Shown here: positions 1-10,261 of the stretch, in pieces
Layout: each line of letters opens with the position of its first letter
Position numbering within the stretch: the stretch's first letter is position 1
Position numbers and translations under genes: made by a program
Assembly: GCA_030613025.1 (NCBI GenBank)
Contig: JAUWMT010000004.1
Span: 1-64,000, forward strand
Source: Candidatus Cloacimonadota bacterium
GTDB taxonomy: Bacteria; Cloacimonadota; Cloacimonadia; JGIOTU-2
Direction of reading: 5' to 3'
DNA: 64,000 nucleotides
Notes under the pieces: model-generated
Told to the model about the DNA's origin: nothing
What the model saw: the letters and a program-made list of their open reading frames with translations, nothing else
Databases searched by the model: none

Positions 1-3000
1 AGCTATCTCTGCTACGGTCGTATCGGAATATACGGTATCTACAGTAATGGGCATGTAATCGACGGTCTCTTCATAGGTGAAGTACTCGGTCTTTTCTCTT
101 ATGTATGGTTCAACACCACCGCCTGAATTGTTCCAGATGAGCTGGCAATCATTTTCTACTCTGATAATGTATAATTCTCCCGGATTTACTGTACCTCTTA
201 TATTTGGTGTTTCTCCGGAGTCACGAGTAATTGCCCAGTGTTCGGATCTTATAGAAATCCATTCATCCCATATTGATTCAAAGGCATCTTCTCGAGATGC
301 GGATTCTTCAAGGAAACATCCTACCCAGTTTCCCTGACCCTGATTTGCATAAAGCTGGATCGGTGTACTTTCATTTTCCCATGTACCGGATATACCCTTC
401 ATTGGTATGTCATCGTAATCTTCCTGAAGTACAACTTTATATCCCTGCTTACTGTCGAAATCACCTAGAATATTCTGCCATTCGCCATTTTCGAACATTA
501 TTACATCATCATCTTCATACAGCACATGATCGAGGATGTCATCGGATTGAGTGGTATTAAAGTTTAACAATTCTTGTCTATAGAGAACACTATCTGCAAC
601 CATATAATTATTTGTAGTTCTGTTCAGTGCAGGGAAGGATATCCATTCTATTCTATCGAACACTTCACCATCATACTGGTTAACAAAGTAATCGTGGGAA
701 ATTGCGGGTATAGCACCCATATCAGAAGGAGTTCCATCAGGATCGTTGTATTGCTCATCAGGGTCGCCGGTGTCTATGCAGGGGGAGAAGTTGGTGGCGT
801 CCCAGAGGAGGGAGTAGTCGCCGTAATAAGGATCTGCAAAGAGCGGGGGTTCGGAGATGCAGCCATCACCAGCAGAGCAATTACTGTAATTTGTTCCATT
901 CTCAACCACATTACAATACTCGATAGTTTCATTACAGCCATAGACTGAGATGCCATATTCGTTTCCTGTAATAATATTGTTCTTGATTATTGATGTTCCA
1001 CCTTCTGCCCTGATAGCCATTAAATCAATATTGTGTGCTATAGTATTGTTTTCTACTAACGAATTTGAGTCATGATCTAAATAGATCACATATGAACAAT
1101 AGTTATCAGTGTTATTATATATACAATTGTTTGAAATTGTAAGTTGATTAGTACAATGGTCAGCATAGATACTGGCACAATCACCTGAATTTAATTCCAA
1201 AACAGATACGGTATTTTCATATATGTGATTACCTTTAATTTCGATCTCACCATCTCCCGTGCAGAATATTGCACCACCTTCATAAGCACTGTTGCTGTAA
1301 ATCTGATTGTTTTCGATGATTACATGCTCTTCGGAATCGCCAGAAATGTTAACATAAATTCCACCACCGTAACTATAATCGAATCCATCAAAAGTTATAA
1401 TATTATTACGAATAATGTTGTTTTTTATCAACGAAGAACTTCCGCAATATATACCTGCACCATTTATTTGACCACCACTAAGAACAACCTCGCAATCTTC
1501 AATTATGTTGTCCTTGATCTCAAAATAAAACGAGCACTCATCGGGTATTTCTATTCCATGTCTTGTATACCTTTTTATAATATTTCCTTGTAAGGTTATT
1601 GTGCCTTCTCCCGATTCAAGTAAGTCGGGACTAAATAGAGTTCCACTAGAATTTTCACCATCAAATGTAAGGTGCCGGATATCTAAGTTCAGCTCTTCAA
1701 AAGAGCAAATATCAATAATGCCGGCAATAATAGTATTTTCAGGATGCGATTGGGAAGCTCCTCTCACGGTAATATTAAATGGGGAAGTATATGGGCAAAA
1801 CCATAGATCATCCTCATAGTATCCTTCGTCGATAACGACTGTCTCATTATTCAGAGCTGCTTCTATAGCATGACTTGGTTGCGAGAAGTGTGCTACATCA
1901 TCTTGACTCACAATGATGTACCCATTATAATTTAAACTGAAATCAACAGTTGTTGGATTGGATGGCGTAACTTCAACATCATTTTCTTGCCCGATTCCGT
2001 ATCCGGGCACTATTGCATAAACATCGTAGGTTCCTTCTGGTATGTCTAAGGAATAATATCCATTCTCATCGGGATTTGTCGTATAATCACCTGCTTTTAT
2101 TGTAACTTCAGTAACAGGACGAGCATTGTCTCCACCTCCGGAGAGTGTTATATGTCCAGATACATTACAGAGAGGTTGTAACACAACAACTGGCAAATAA
2201 AGAGTTTCTTCATTACCATAAATTTCAATATCTTGTAGTGTAACTGTTTCATAGTTATCAAGAGTATAGATTATATCGTAATTGCCAAATTGCTCATAGA
2301 ACAAAGTAATTGAGAAATTTCCATCTGCGTTTGGATTTATGGTAAAATCATCACTAGAACTATGTTTATCGAATGTAACTGAAACATCTGTAATATTCCC
2401 GGAGCCACCGTTAAGAGTGACGTGACCAGCCACAAGTCTATAGTAGACAGCGATTGGAGTAAAATTATTTATTTGTGCATACCATTCTAAGAAAGTAGCA
2501 ATTCCTCTAATGGAAGTAGGAATACAGAAGTCTCTAATCGCTTCTCTTTCTCCAGTGTCCGTAATTTCATGGTCATTTTGAATATTAGGAAAATTAGGAA
2601 GAACCTCATTTTCAAATTTATCTTGCATTTCTTGTATAAAGGGATATTCACTAAAAGGATGGTCAGGATGTGTATCAAAATCTCCATCAAGGTCATCACT
2701 TGCAAACATATCTGTAACCTGATTTATTGAATAGAATAAATCAAAAAGAAAGTCCTCATCTTCATAATCTGATGGAATATCTATAAGACCACCATATTCT
2801 TGCAAAGTCATATCAGCATCCCAATATACATTATCTAAATTATTTCTTAGATATCCTCCATAACCTGTTGGTTTTGGCCAATTATTATCTGTAAAGTCCC
2901 AGCCCTCATATTGATCACAGTTGCCATAATCCCATGTCGGCCCCCCTACCCAGACAAGTTCTGGAGCATGACCATCATTATGCGTATGAGCTGGAACATC

Positions 3001-3780
3001 CATATCAGCAATCAAGTGTATTATCCTTCCAAGATATGAATATTCCCAATCAGGATTTTGTGATGTAAAGTGATCCCACATAGCATCTCCCATATGAACA
3101 TAATATGGTGGGTCATAATCATATAGTTGCCCATTATTAGCAATGTGCGCTACAATATAAACATTATGTTGATTTATAAAATCATCTAAGGATTCTATTG
3201 AGACCTTATATAGTTTTCCTAATGACGAAAGGGTTACCGTTCCGCCATTGACTAACTGAAATTGTTGATAGTCGCTCCAAGAAGTATAATCTACTCGTTT
3301 ATAATGAATTTCATGGTTATGTCCAAACAATGTTGTGTAAGCTTTTGTAACAGCACTTGGTATATCGTGAATTATGAATTCGTTTCCCCATAGATATCCT
3401 GAAACAATATCATGGTTAGTTGTTTCATAAACATAAAAATTATCAGCATCCCAGAAATGTGTAATACTCTGCAACTCATTTTCGATAAACCATTCTCCTA
3501 AATCATCAACTCCTGTAACATATACTGTAGGACCGTCAGGTTCAGCATATCCATATACCCAATCACTCTCATCTTCTTTCCATGAGCCTTCCTTCATTTT
3601 ATTATATCTCGGGTTTTCCACCCCAGCATTATATTCTTGATATTCTTCATATACTTTATAGTGTTCAAGAAAGTTAACACCTTCTTGAAATAAGTATTTA
3701 TGAATATTTGAATAATATTTTTGTGCCTGTAAATTTGCACAAATCAATAATACTATGATTATTATGACTATCTTTTTCAT
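1..3780 (-). CDS. Large exported protein, C-terminus truncated by window edge: Zn-dependent phospholipase C/S1-nuclease-like N-terminal region, carboxypeptidase-regulatory-like repeats, right-handed beta-helix
   Basis: My own translation; absent from ORF track because no stop lies in the window. Start MKKIVIIIIVLLICANLQAQ at 3780. Contains GRIIHLIADMDVPAHTHNDGHAPELVWVG, two CarboxypepD_reg-like segments (GHVTLNGGSGNITDVSVTFD; GHITLSGGGDNARPVTEVTIKAGDYTTNPDENGYYSLDIPEGTYDV) and beta-helix repeats (IIENNQIYSNSAYEGGAIFCTGDGEIEIKGNHIYENT). Confidence 0.8.
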   Translation of the reverse strand, partial: MKKIVIIIIVLLICANLQAQKYYSNIHKYLFQEGVNFLEHYKVYEEYQEYNAGVENPRYNKMKEGSWKEDESDWVYGYAEPDGPTVYVTGVDDLGEWFIENELQSITHFWDADNFYVYETTNHDIVSGYLWGNEFIIHDIPSAVTKAYTTLFGHNHEIHYKRVDYTSWSDYQQFQLVNGGTVTLSSLGKLYKVSIESLDDFINQHNVYIVAHIANNGQLYDYDPPYYVHMGDAMWDHFTSQNPDWEYSYLGRIIHLIADMDVPAHTHNDGHAPELVWVGGPTWDYGNCDQYEGWDFTDNNWPKPTGYGGYLRNNLDNVYWDADMTLQEYGGLIDIPSDYEDEDFLFDLFYSINQVTDMFASDDLDGDFDTHPDHPFSEYPFIQEMQDKFENEVLPNFPNIQNDHEITDTGEREAIRDFCIPTSIRGIATFLEWYAQINNFTPIAVYYRLVAGHVTLNGGSGNITDVSVTFDKHSSSDDFTINPNADGNFSITLFYEQFGNYDIIYTLDNYETVTLQDIEIYGNEETLYLPVVVLQPLCNVSGHITLSGGGDNARPVTEVTIKAGDYTTNPDENGYYSLDIPEGTYDVYAIVPGYGIGQENDVEVTPSNPTTVDFSLNYNGYIIVSQDDVAHFSQPSHAIEAALNNETVVIDEGYYEDDLWFCPYTSPFNITVRGASQSHPENTIIAGIIDICSFEELNLDIRHLTFDGENSSGTLFSPDLLESGEGTITLQGNIIKRYTRHGIEIPDECSFYFEIKDNIIEDCEVVLSGGQINGAGIYCGSSSLIKNNIIRNNIITFDGFDYSYGGGIYVNISGDSEEHVIIENNQIYSNSAYEGGAIFCTGDGEIEIKGNHIYENTVSVLELNSGDCASIYADHCTNQLTISNNCIYNNTDNYCSYVIYLDHDSNSLVENNTIAHNIDLMAIRAEGGTSIIKNNIITGNEYGISVYGCNETIEYCNVVENGTNYSNCSAGDGCISEPPLFADPYYGDYSLLWDATNFSPCIDTGDPDEQYNDPDGTPSDMGAIPAISHDYFVNQYDGEVFDRIEWISFPALNRTTNNYMVADSVLYRQELLNFNTTQSDDILDHVLYEDDDVIMFENGEWQNILGDFDSKQGYKVVLQEDYDDIPMKGISGTWENESTPIQLYANQGQGNWVGCFLEESASREDAFESIWDEWISIRSEHWAITRDSGETPNIRGTVNPGELYIIRVENDCQLIWNNSGGGVEPYIREKTEYFTYEETVDYMPITVDTVYSDTTVAEIA

Positions 3781-3793
3781 TTTTTATCTCCTT

Positions 3794-4414
3794 TTAAAAA
3801 ACAAATGATAGTGTTACACTTGCAAGGATCGCTTTTAGACCAAGATCACCCGATATTCTGAAAAATGAACTTCTGCCAATTTGAAAACTATAACCAAGAC
3901 CAAAAGAAACGTATGGAAATAAAAATTCTTTCGAATGTACGTCGCCTCCACCAGGTTCAACTCCTGCAATAAGAACATAGTCTAAGCCAATATTGTAGCA
4001 GGTATAAAATCCTTTTCTTTCAGATGACTTGAAAGTATTAATTTTTGAATGTATGCCGGCAGTAAATACCGGCCATATTCCTCCAAAATTTGCATGAGCA
4101 ATAAAAATCTTTTCCATGGTTGAGGTAGAATCCCGTTTGATAAATCCATAGCCAATTTGAATTCCAGGCATTACAATCGTATCAAGAGCAAAAAAGAAAC
4201 AATCTCTGGGTCTCTTAATCGGTTCTGGTAAATTAACACTATCATTTTTTGTTGATTTAGTATAATAAGATTCGATTATATAGTTATCATTTTTTGTAAC
4301 AATTACAGTTTGGGGATAATTTGAATTGTAGATATTTTGTTCCTGCCATCTTTCATCAGAATATAAATTACTGATAGAAAGTATTGTAAATACTATCGCA
4401 ATTAATTGCTTCAT
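3794..4414 (-). CDS. Hypothetical exported protein (signal peptide; beta-rich)
   Basis: ORF with N-terminal signal MKQLIAIVFTILSISNLYSDE; C-terminal FV F pattern compatible with an OM protein. Confidence 0.6.
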   Translation of the reverse strand: MKQLIAIVFTILSISNLYSDERWQEQNIYNSNYPQTVIVTKNDNYIIESYYTKSTKNDSVNLPEPIKRPRDCFFFALDTIVMPGIQIGYGFIKRDSTSTMEKIFIAHANFGGIWPVFTAGIHSKINTFKSSERKGFYTCYNIGLDYVLIAGVEPGGGDVHSKEFLFPYVSFGLGYSFQIGRSSFFRISGDLGLKAILASVTLSFVF

Positions 4415-4815
4415 TTTATCCTCTTCATACTGTAATATTCTATAAATTTAAATACGCTACTCCCTCAACTCCAGCTTCTATCGATATTTCTGCGCATTTC
4501 ATTTCATTATTCAATATTCATATCAACATACCTCACTATCCCGGGATATGAATAGAGAGGTTTTCATAAAATAAACTTATTTTTTTCCTTACAATTGGTT
4601 CTAGAGATGTCAATATTTAATTTCAGATATTCTACATCTCTTTGTTTATAAGCAAGTCTTCCTTCGCTATAAACCATTATCCTGTATGCTTTTGCACACA
4701 TCCTTGAATTATATTTCTTCATAATATATATTCCAAAAATACTATCTCTACTTATATATCATTAAAAGTGCCAAATTGTGACGCCATCAGACGAAAAAAA
4801 TAAAATTTTCTTTAT

Positions 4816-4845
4816 CTTTGCGAAAGTTTTAAACCTTTCGCAAAG
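4816..4845. repeat. Hairpin CTTTGCGAAAG-N8-CTTTCGCAAAG
   Basis: Perfect 11-bp arms in the intergenic gap; TTGCGAA core related to the 34040-type repeat. Confidence 0.7.
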
Positions 4846-5225
4846 TTTTATTGCTTGCACAAAGGTTAAGGTCATAGTATCGAATAACACCTGATACCCT
4901 TACAATAACTCACATAATATAAATCTTTCATCTTCATTTTACACCTTTCAAAACTTTCTCTACATATATATATCATAAAAATACCCATTTTGTGACGACA
5001 CCACTCAAAAAAGTTTAAATTATTTCTTTTTTTGGAAGTTTAGTTAAGATTTGTTTTTCTTTGCGTCCTCCAAGTGGTAGCAGTTAAATTTGCTTTGCAT
5101 TTAACGTCCTAAAGCTTTGTGAACGAGATTATTATAGTGCTTTGAGTCTCAGAAAGCTATATTCAATCTTATGATATGACGACTGAGACTTCTATTCCAA
5201 ATACATTAATAACAAAGAATTTGAA

Positions 5226-6518
5226 TTAGATTGATAAACTCTTTTGATGATACCCCAGTACTTCACCAATAGTATATAAAGAACCACTCACGCAGATGAG
5301 GTCTTCCCTGTCTGCAATATTTTTTGCACGTTCAAAAGCAGAAATGCTATCGGGTTCTTTGTAATATCTTATTCCTGTTTTATGAACTTCTTTCTCCAGA
5401 GTTTCAACTGCAGCAGCCCTGTGAGATTGGGATTTACTGATGACAATAATGTCAGCTATCTCGGAGATCGAACGCACCATCTTTTTGATTTCCTTATCAT
5501 AAAGTATGCCAAGCACAACGATGAGCCGTTTGTATGTATATATCGATTTGATGTTCTGGACGAACTGTCTCATTCCGGCAGGATTATGAGCTCCATCGAG
5601 AATAATTGCAGGATTTTCTCCAATCTTTTGAAGGCGTCCATTCCATACAACAGAGTGCATTGCTTTCCTTATTTTATCCTCATCAAGTTTAAATCCATAC
5701 ATTTTTGAAAGAACAGCGCAAACGAGAAGCCCGAGTGCAGTATTTCCAACCTGATGTGCTCCCGCAAGATTGCAGTACACTTGCTTCCAGTTTATATCGT
5801 ATGATGGAATCGAGATATCATAATAAACACCTTTCTCATCATACCTTTCATTTGTAACAGTAACCAATTCTGGATATTCAATAACAGAACAAGCAAGGGA
5901 TTTTGCTCTATGCAGAATTGCCTTTCGTGCTGAAGGACGTGTCGTGCCAAGCACAAGCGGAATTCCCCGTTTTAGGATTCCTGCTTTTTCCAGTGCGATC
6001 TTCGGAAGAGTTTTGCCCAGTGATTTCGTGTGATCATATTCTATATTTGTGATGACTGTTATAATCGCATTAAGCAGAACACTGGCATCGAGCCGTCCCC
6101 CAAGCCCGACTTCCATGATCGAAAAATCTAATCCCTTTTGATAAAAAAGCTCGAATGCAAGTGCGGTGGAAATCTCGAAGTAAGTTGTATCATATTTTTC
6201 GTGAATGTCTTTTCTCTTGAGATACAATTCAAGCAGATCTTCAGGATTAACTTCCTCTTTATTAATGCGGAAGCGTTCTTTGTAATCAACAAGGTGCGGA
6301 GAGGTATTGAGTCCAACTGTGAAACCGTGAGCATGTAAAATTGATTCAACAGCAGCACAGGTGGAACCTTTACCATTCGTGCCTGCAACATGAATTCCCT
6401 GAATTTTCTTTTCCGGATTGCCGATCTCATCAAGAAATTTCTTGATCCTTGTGAGTTCGATTTTTCTGTCTGTTGCAGTTTTTGCAAATATTTCTTCTAA
6501 AAATTTATTATAATTCAT
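5226..6518 (-). CDS. folC: Bifunctional folylpolyglutamate synthase/dihydrofolate synthase
   Basis: GIHVAGTNGKGSTCAAVESIL, VGLGGRLDA, ILDGAHNPAGM motifs. Confidence 0.93.
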   Translation of the reverse strand: MNYNKFLEEIFAKTATDRKIELTRIKKFLDEIGNPEKKIQGIHVAGTNGKGSTCAAVESILHAHGFTVGLNTSPHLVDYKERFRINKEEVNPEDLLELYLKRKDIHEKYDTTYFEISTALAFELFYQKGLDFSIMEVGLGGRLDASVLLNAIITVITNIEYDHTKSLGKTLPKIALEKAGILKRGIPLVLGTTRPSARKAILHRAKSLACSVIEYPELVTVTNERYDEKGVYYDISIPSYDINWKQVYCNLAGAHQVGNTALGLLVCAVLSKMYGFKLDEDKIRKAMHSVVWNGRLQKIGENPAIILDGAHNPAGMRQFVQNIKSIYTYKRLIVVLGILYDKEIKKMVRSISEIADIIVISKSQSHRAAAVETLEKEVHKTGIRYYKEPDSISAFERAKNIADREDLICVSGSLYTIGEVLGYHQKSLSI

Positions 6519-6652
6519 AAGTTCAATCTAAAAAGTCAAATTTAAGAAATCGAGAAACCGTTCCCAGTGAAATAAAAAAGAAAAGCATTTCACGGGATAA
6601 ATAAAACGGTTATTGCGTTTTTTTGTTTTCATTATCCACCAACTTCTACTCT

Positions 6653-6722
6653 CGTTACCAAGCCCCTGCTTGGTAACGGAAGACGATAAGACATTGCGTT
6701 CCCAAAGTGGGCTTTGGGAACG
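6653..6722. repeat. Composite palindromic intergenic repeat: CGTTACCAAG-CCCCTG-CTTGGTAACG plus CGTTCCCAAA-GTGGGC-TTTGGGAACG
   Basis: Two perfect 10-bp-arm hairpins, 6653-6678 and 6697-6722; related copies at 6931 and 21002. Confidence 0.85.
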
Positions 6723-6807
6723 AGAGGAGGATAGTAATGGTTTCCAAATATTTGATACATTTTCTAACATATCTACAATCATAACCTTTTTAAAGTAGCT
6801 CTTCATA

Positions 6808-8121
6808 TTATTTCAAATAGATCATTTTATGAAATGCCGTTTCTACATTTTCAGAAACTATCTTGTAAAGATATACACCACCGGAAACTATCCTGCCATT
6901 CTCATCTTTCCCATCCCAGACTGCTTGAAGCGTTCCCAAACTGGGGTTTGGGAACGAGGTAATGATTTTGGTAAGTTGTCCCTTTATGTTGAAAATATTA
7001 ATCTCTGTGTTCTCTGCCTGCCACGGCGTAGCGCAGTGAAGCCGGGTGGTTAGATTGAAGTATATTGTGGTCGAGTTTGAGAATGGATTGGGATAATTGT
7101 AGGCAATTACACTTTCATAATGAGGAATATCCACAGCAATTCCGGGATAGTAAAATCCAGCATCTTGCGGATTGACACCGACCGTAAGTGTGTGAAGAAG
7201 CTCCTCGTTTTCAGAATAGATATATACTTTCCCATTATTGATCCAGTCAACAGAATCACCGAGATAGAGTATGCCGTTCTCATCGAAGTGAATGAAACTC
7301 CCGCCGCTTGCCCATAGGTCTGTTGAGGAGTGAATAATTGAAAGATCAATCGAATTATACGCCATGAACCCGAGTCCGAAACCATCACAAAGATAGGCAG
7401 TGCCGTTTGGATGGATAGCAATTTTAGTTGGAGAGCCGCCAATTTCCATGGTTGTGATCACTTCATGGGTTGTAGTATTTATTATGTAAATTTTTCCATA
7501 AACAGCAGGATTACCGTAGCCGTAATTTCCGGTACAGACCACATGCAATCTTCCCATTGCATCGACCGCACCAAACTGCGGATTGTTCCCGACAGGAATT
7601 TGGTCAAGTACAGAATCATTATTCACATCTATTACTGTTACGCTTCCTGTGGGCGAACCATAAGAGGAATTCATAACGAATAATTTATCATCAAATAAAA
7701 CCATCCCCTCTGGAATAGAACCAACAGAAAGCGAGTTTACAACGATTTTATTTATCAGATCGATCACATAAACAGTATTAGTAAAAAGACCGGATACATA
7801 CGCTTTATCACCGCCCGGATGAAGCGCCATCCAGTAAGGATTTGAGCCATTCGGACACTGAATGTGATCAAGTGTAGTTTCAGTTTCCAGATCGATGATC
7901 TGTATGTTGTGCACACCGGAATTTACAACGTATGCCATGCTGTTCTGTATGACAATTTGATTAGCATACTGCCCGAGCTGGAGTATGTGATTTTCTAAAA
8001 TTTCCGTGACCGTATCATAATGGGAGAGTGTTTCGTCATTGCTGTTCACAATATACACGTCATGACCATAAAGGGGTGAAAATAAGATGAGCAAGCTAAT
8101 AAGAAGCAATAATTTTTTCAT
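6808..8121 (-). CDS. YVTN-type beta-propeller protein with C-terminal sorting domain; BtuG-like candidate
   Basis: Repeats such as VYVIDLINKIVVNSLSVGSIPEG and VTVIDVNNDSVLDQIPVGNNPQ; C-terminus YNYPNPFSNSTTIYFNL...IFNIKGQ...WDGKDENGRIVSGGVYLYKI. Start MKKLLLLISLLILFSPLYG at 8121; the track start at 8214 overlaps the upstream receptor gene. Confidence 0.85.
   Translation of the reverse strand: MKKLLLLISLLILFSPLYGHDVYIVNSNDETLSHYDTVTEILENHILQLGQYANQIVIQNSMAYVVNSGVHNIQIIDLETETTLDHIQCPNGSNPYWMALHPGGDKAYVSGLFTNTVYVIDLINKIVVNSLSVGSIPEGMVLFDDKLFVMNSSYGSPTGSVTVIDVNNDSVLDQIPVGNNPQFGAVDAMGRLHVVCTGNYGYGNPAVYGKIYIINTTTHEVITTMEIGGSPTKIAIHPNGTAYLCDGFGLGFMAYNSIDLSIIHSSTDLWASGGSFIHFDENGILYLGDSVDWINNGKVYIYSENEELLHTLTVGVNPQDAGFYYPGIAVDIPHYESVIAYNYPNPFSNSTTIYFNLTTRLHCATPWQAENTEINIFNIKGQLTKIITSFPNPSLGTLQAVWDGKDENGRIVSGGVYLYKIVSENVETAFHKMIYLK
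6931..6956. repeat. Palindromic repeat CGTTCCCAAA-CTGGGG-TTTGGGAACG inside a CDS
   Basis: Perfect 10-bp arms; in frame within 6808-8121, contributing SFPNPSLGT. Confidence 0.85.
7021..7049. repeat. GGCGTAGCGCAGTGAAG-type repeat inside a CDS
   Basis: CCACGGCGTAGCGCAGTGAAGCCGGGTGG, related to 13511-13530 CAAGGCGTAGCGTAGCGAAG; encodes RLHCATPW within 6808-8121. Confidence 0.65.
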
Positions 8122-8131
8122 TGTGTCCTTT

Positions 8132-10261
8132 CTAAAGAAAATGCGTTGAGAATGATGCTTCGAAATTTCTTCCTGATGATGGAACATTTCTTGAAGTTTC
8201 ATATTGTACATCAAAGATATTATTTATCCGAAAAGTGATCGAAGTTTTGATTTTTTTGGCTATTGGAGATGTTAAATGCAAGCCCGCATCATAAGTGGTA
8301 TAACCATCAATTACAACTGTATTGCTGAAATTATCATATTGTTTTCCTACATTCAGCACCGATGCAAAGAGTTTAATATTCATAAATGAGTATGAAACCT
8401 TTCCCTGCACTTTATGGAGAGGTTTATTTGTAAGAAATTTATTATAATGGTCTGCCGAAGTGGTCTTGTTTATCGGATAATTCTTTGAGCCAGACAGTTC
8501 AATTTCGAGATCGCTGATTATGTGCCAGTTCAATGATCCTGAAAAGCCGTAAAGTTCTGCATCAGCAAGATTTTCGGGTTTCCATACTCCAAGCGCGCTT
8601 CTGTACCAATATATTAGATTTTCAATTCGATTAAAATATGCTTCCCCGGTAAGAGCGAATGTGCCAATTTTCCATTTTAGATTGCTGCTTATCCCATAAG
8701 AACGTTCGGGGTCAAGGTCCGGGTTTCCCTGCACGCGTGAGTCACCTTTCCAAAAGAGAGAACTGAATTCCGGCATCGCAAAAGAGTTTCCTCCTGAAAT
8801 GCTCATCTGAATAGTATCAGATTTTGCTGGATATTCAAGAGTAAGATGAGATGACAGATAGACATCCTCGTCGATAAAATAGTCAGCACGAAGAGAAGGA
8901 ATGAGCGAAAATTCCTGCTGTCCAAAAGAAAACGGAATTAAGGTTTCGTTTGATAAATAAAGGAAAGTTCTATTTTTTTGAGAGATCGAATTTTCCGGGT
9001 GTAGATGGTCGTCATATTTGTAGTTTTCATATCGCAAGCCACAATTAGAGATAGAAGACAGACTAGAACCTTTTGTATTCAGTTTTGCCCGCGCTTCGAA
9101 GACAGAAGTTGTATTTGCAGAATTATAGGCATAAAAGGGGTTTTCGGTATTATTTTCATAATTACTTTTATTAAATTGATAAAAGAGAGAACTTGTGAAA
9201 TCGTTTTTCCCAAACGGAATGTGCAATTCATTTTTTATATGTACTCTATCTGCTCTTGCCCGTGCATTTTCAAACCACATATAGTCGGTGGATTGCCCGG
9301 GAATGCCCTTCTCGGCTTTATAATAAAGAAATGAAAATTCAGAATATGTGTTCTTTTTCAGGGTTATTCGAGATTGTAGAGATAAAGAACCCTCCGTAAT
9401 GTCATTATTCGAACGTGTGACCGTTTTTTCTTCCTGTTCATTATAATAACTGAAATTGTTTTTTGCTGAACGTCCATAAATATTGCATAAAAAAGAAGAA
9501 TTTCCCAAAGCAAAATTATTTTGATAATTTAGTGAATAATTTGCCCAACTTCCGGAATGAAAGGTGAGTTCATGATTCTGAAGATGTGAGCGAGAATTTT
9601 TCAGTACTATGTTCACAATGCCGCCAATTGCCGATTCTCCAGATGTGCTACCTGCATTATGGGAGATAACTTCCACATGATCGATCATGTTTATGGGAAT
9701 TGAAGCAACTGTGTTTCCCGTTGAATTGTCAGCTTTCATGCCGTCTATAAGATAGACACAATGACGTGGTTCATAAGCATAAAGCTGAAGTTGTTTCTCG
9801 CCGGTTGCACTTTCTTTTAGAAGTAAACCCGGATGAGATGAAACAAATTCCTGTGTGTAATTTTGTCCGAGATTATCTGGAGTTAGTATTTCAACATCTG
9901 CAGAGGATAATTTGAGCGAGGTTCCTTCTTCTGTGATTACTTTCAGTCCCTGTATTCTGATGGGGTCAATTGAAAGAAAAATAGTATTGTCTTTTGGGTC
10001 GTTAACAGTAAATTCTTTTGTCTCATAACCTTGCGATGATATAATTATTCTGCATGGAATTTCGCTGCTGCGCAACAAGAACCAGCCATTATTATCTGAA
10101 AGTGTAATATGATCGGCATGAGCAGTTTTTACTAACGCATACTGTATCGGCTTGCCTGTTTTTCCGCTGAGGACGCGCCCCTGAATATCTGCCAAAACAA
10201 GCGCAGGTAGTATGAAAAGAATAGAAATGATAATAAATAATTTACTCATCTTGGCTTTCAT
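8132..10261 (-). CDS. btuB: TonB-dependent outer membrane receptor, likely cobalamin (BtuB-like)
   Basis: CarboxypepD_reg-like N-terminus, plug region YLIDGMKADNSTGNTVASIPINMIDHVEVISHNAGSTSGESAIGGIVNIVLKN, barrel ending in FSTHFL; overlaps btuD; substrate inferred from locus. Confidence 0.85.
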   Translation of the reverse strand: MKAKMSKLFIIISILFILPALVLADIQGRVLSGKTGKPIQYALVKTAHADHITLSDNNGWFLLRSSEIPCRIIISSQGYETKEFTVNDPKDNTIFLSIDPIRIQGLKVITEEGTSLKLSSADVEILTPDNLGQNYTQEFVSSHPGLLLKESATGEKQLQLYAYEPRHCVYLIDGMKADNSTGNTVASIPINMIDHVEVISHNAGSTSGESAIGGIVNIVLKNSRSHLQNHELTFHSGSWANYSLNYQNNFALGNSSFLCNIYGRSAKNNFSYYNEQEEKTVTRSNNDITEGSLSLQSRITLKKNTYSEFSFLYYKAEKGIPGQSTDYMWFENARARADRVHIKNELHIPFGKNDFTSSLFYQFNKSNYENNTENPFYAYNSANTTSVFEARAKLNTKGSSLSSISNCGLRYENYKYDDHLHPENSISQKNRTFLYLSNETLIPFSFGQQEFSLIPSLRADYFIDEDVYLSSHLTLEYPAKSDTIQMSISGGNSFAMPEFSSLFWKGDSRVQGNPDLDPERSYGISSNLKWKIGTFALTGEAYFNRIENLIYWYRSALGVWKPENLADAELYGFSGSLNWHIISDLEIELSGSKNYPINKTTSADHYNKFLTNKPLHKVQGKVSYSFMNIKLFASVLNVGKQYDNFSNTVVIDGYTTYDAGLHLTSPIAKKIKTSITFRINNIFDVQYETSRNVPSSGRNFEASFSTHFL

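Noticed and set aside
1225-1593. Plus-strand ORFs at 77-1819 in the track
   Set aside because: Antisense to the long minus-strand beta-helix ORF, low-complexity translations with no domain pattern
4415-5225. tRNA or small RNA gene in the pre-folC gap
   Set aside because: No cloverleaf or TTCGANTC-type T-arm found; only AT-rich sequence and hairpins
6528-6806. 92-aa and 61-aa ORFs over the composite repeat
   Set aside because: Translate palindromic repeat DNA; no start context or family match
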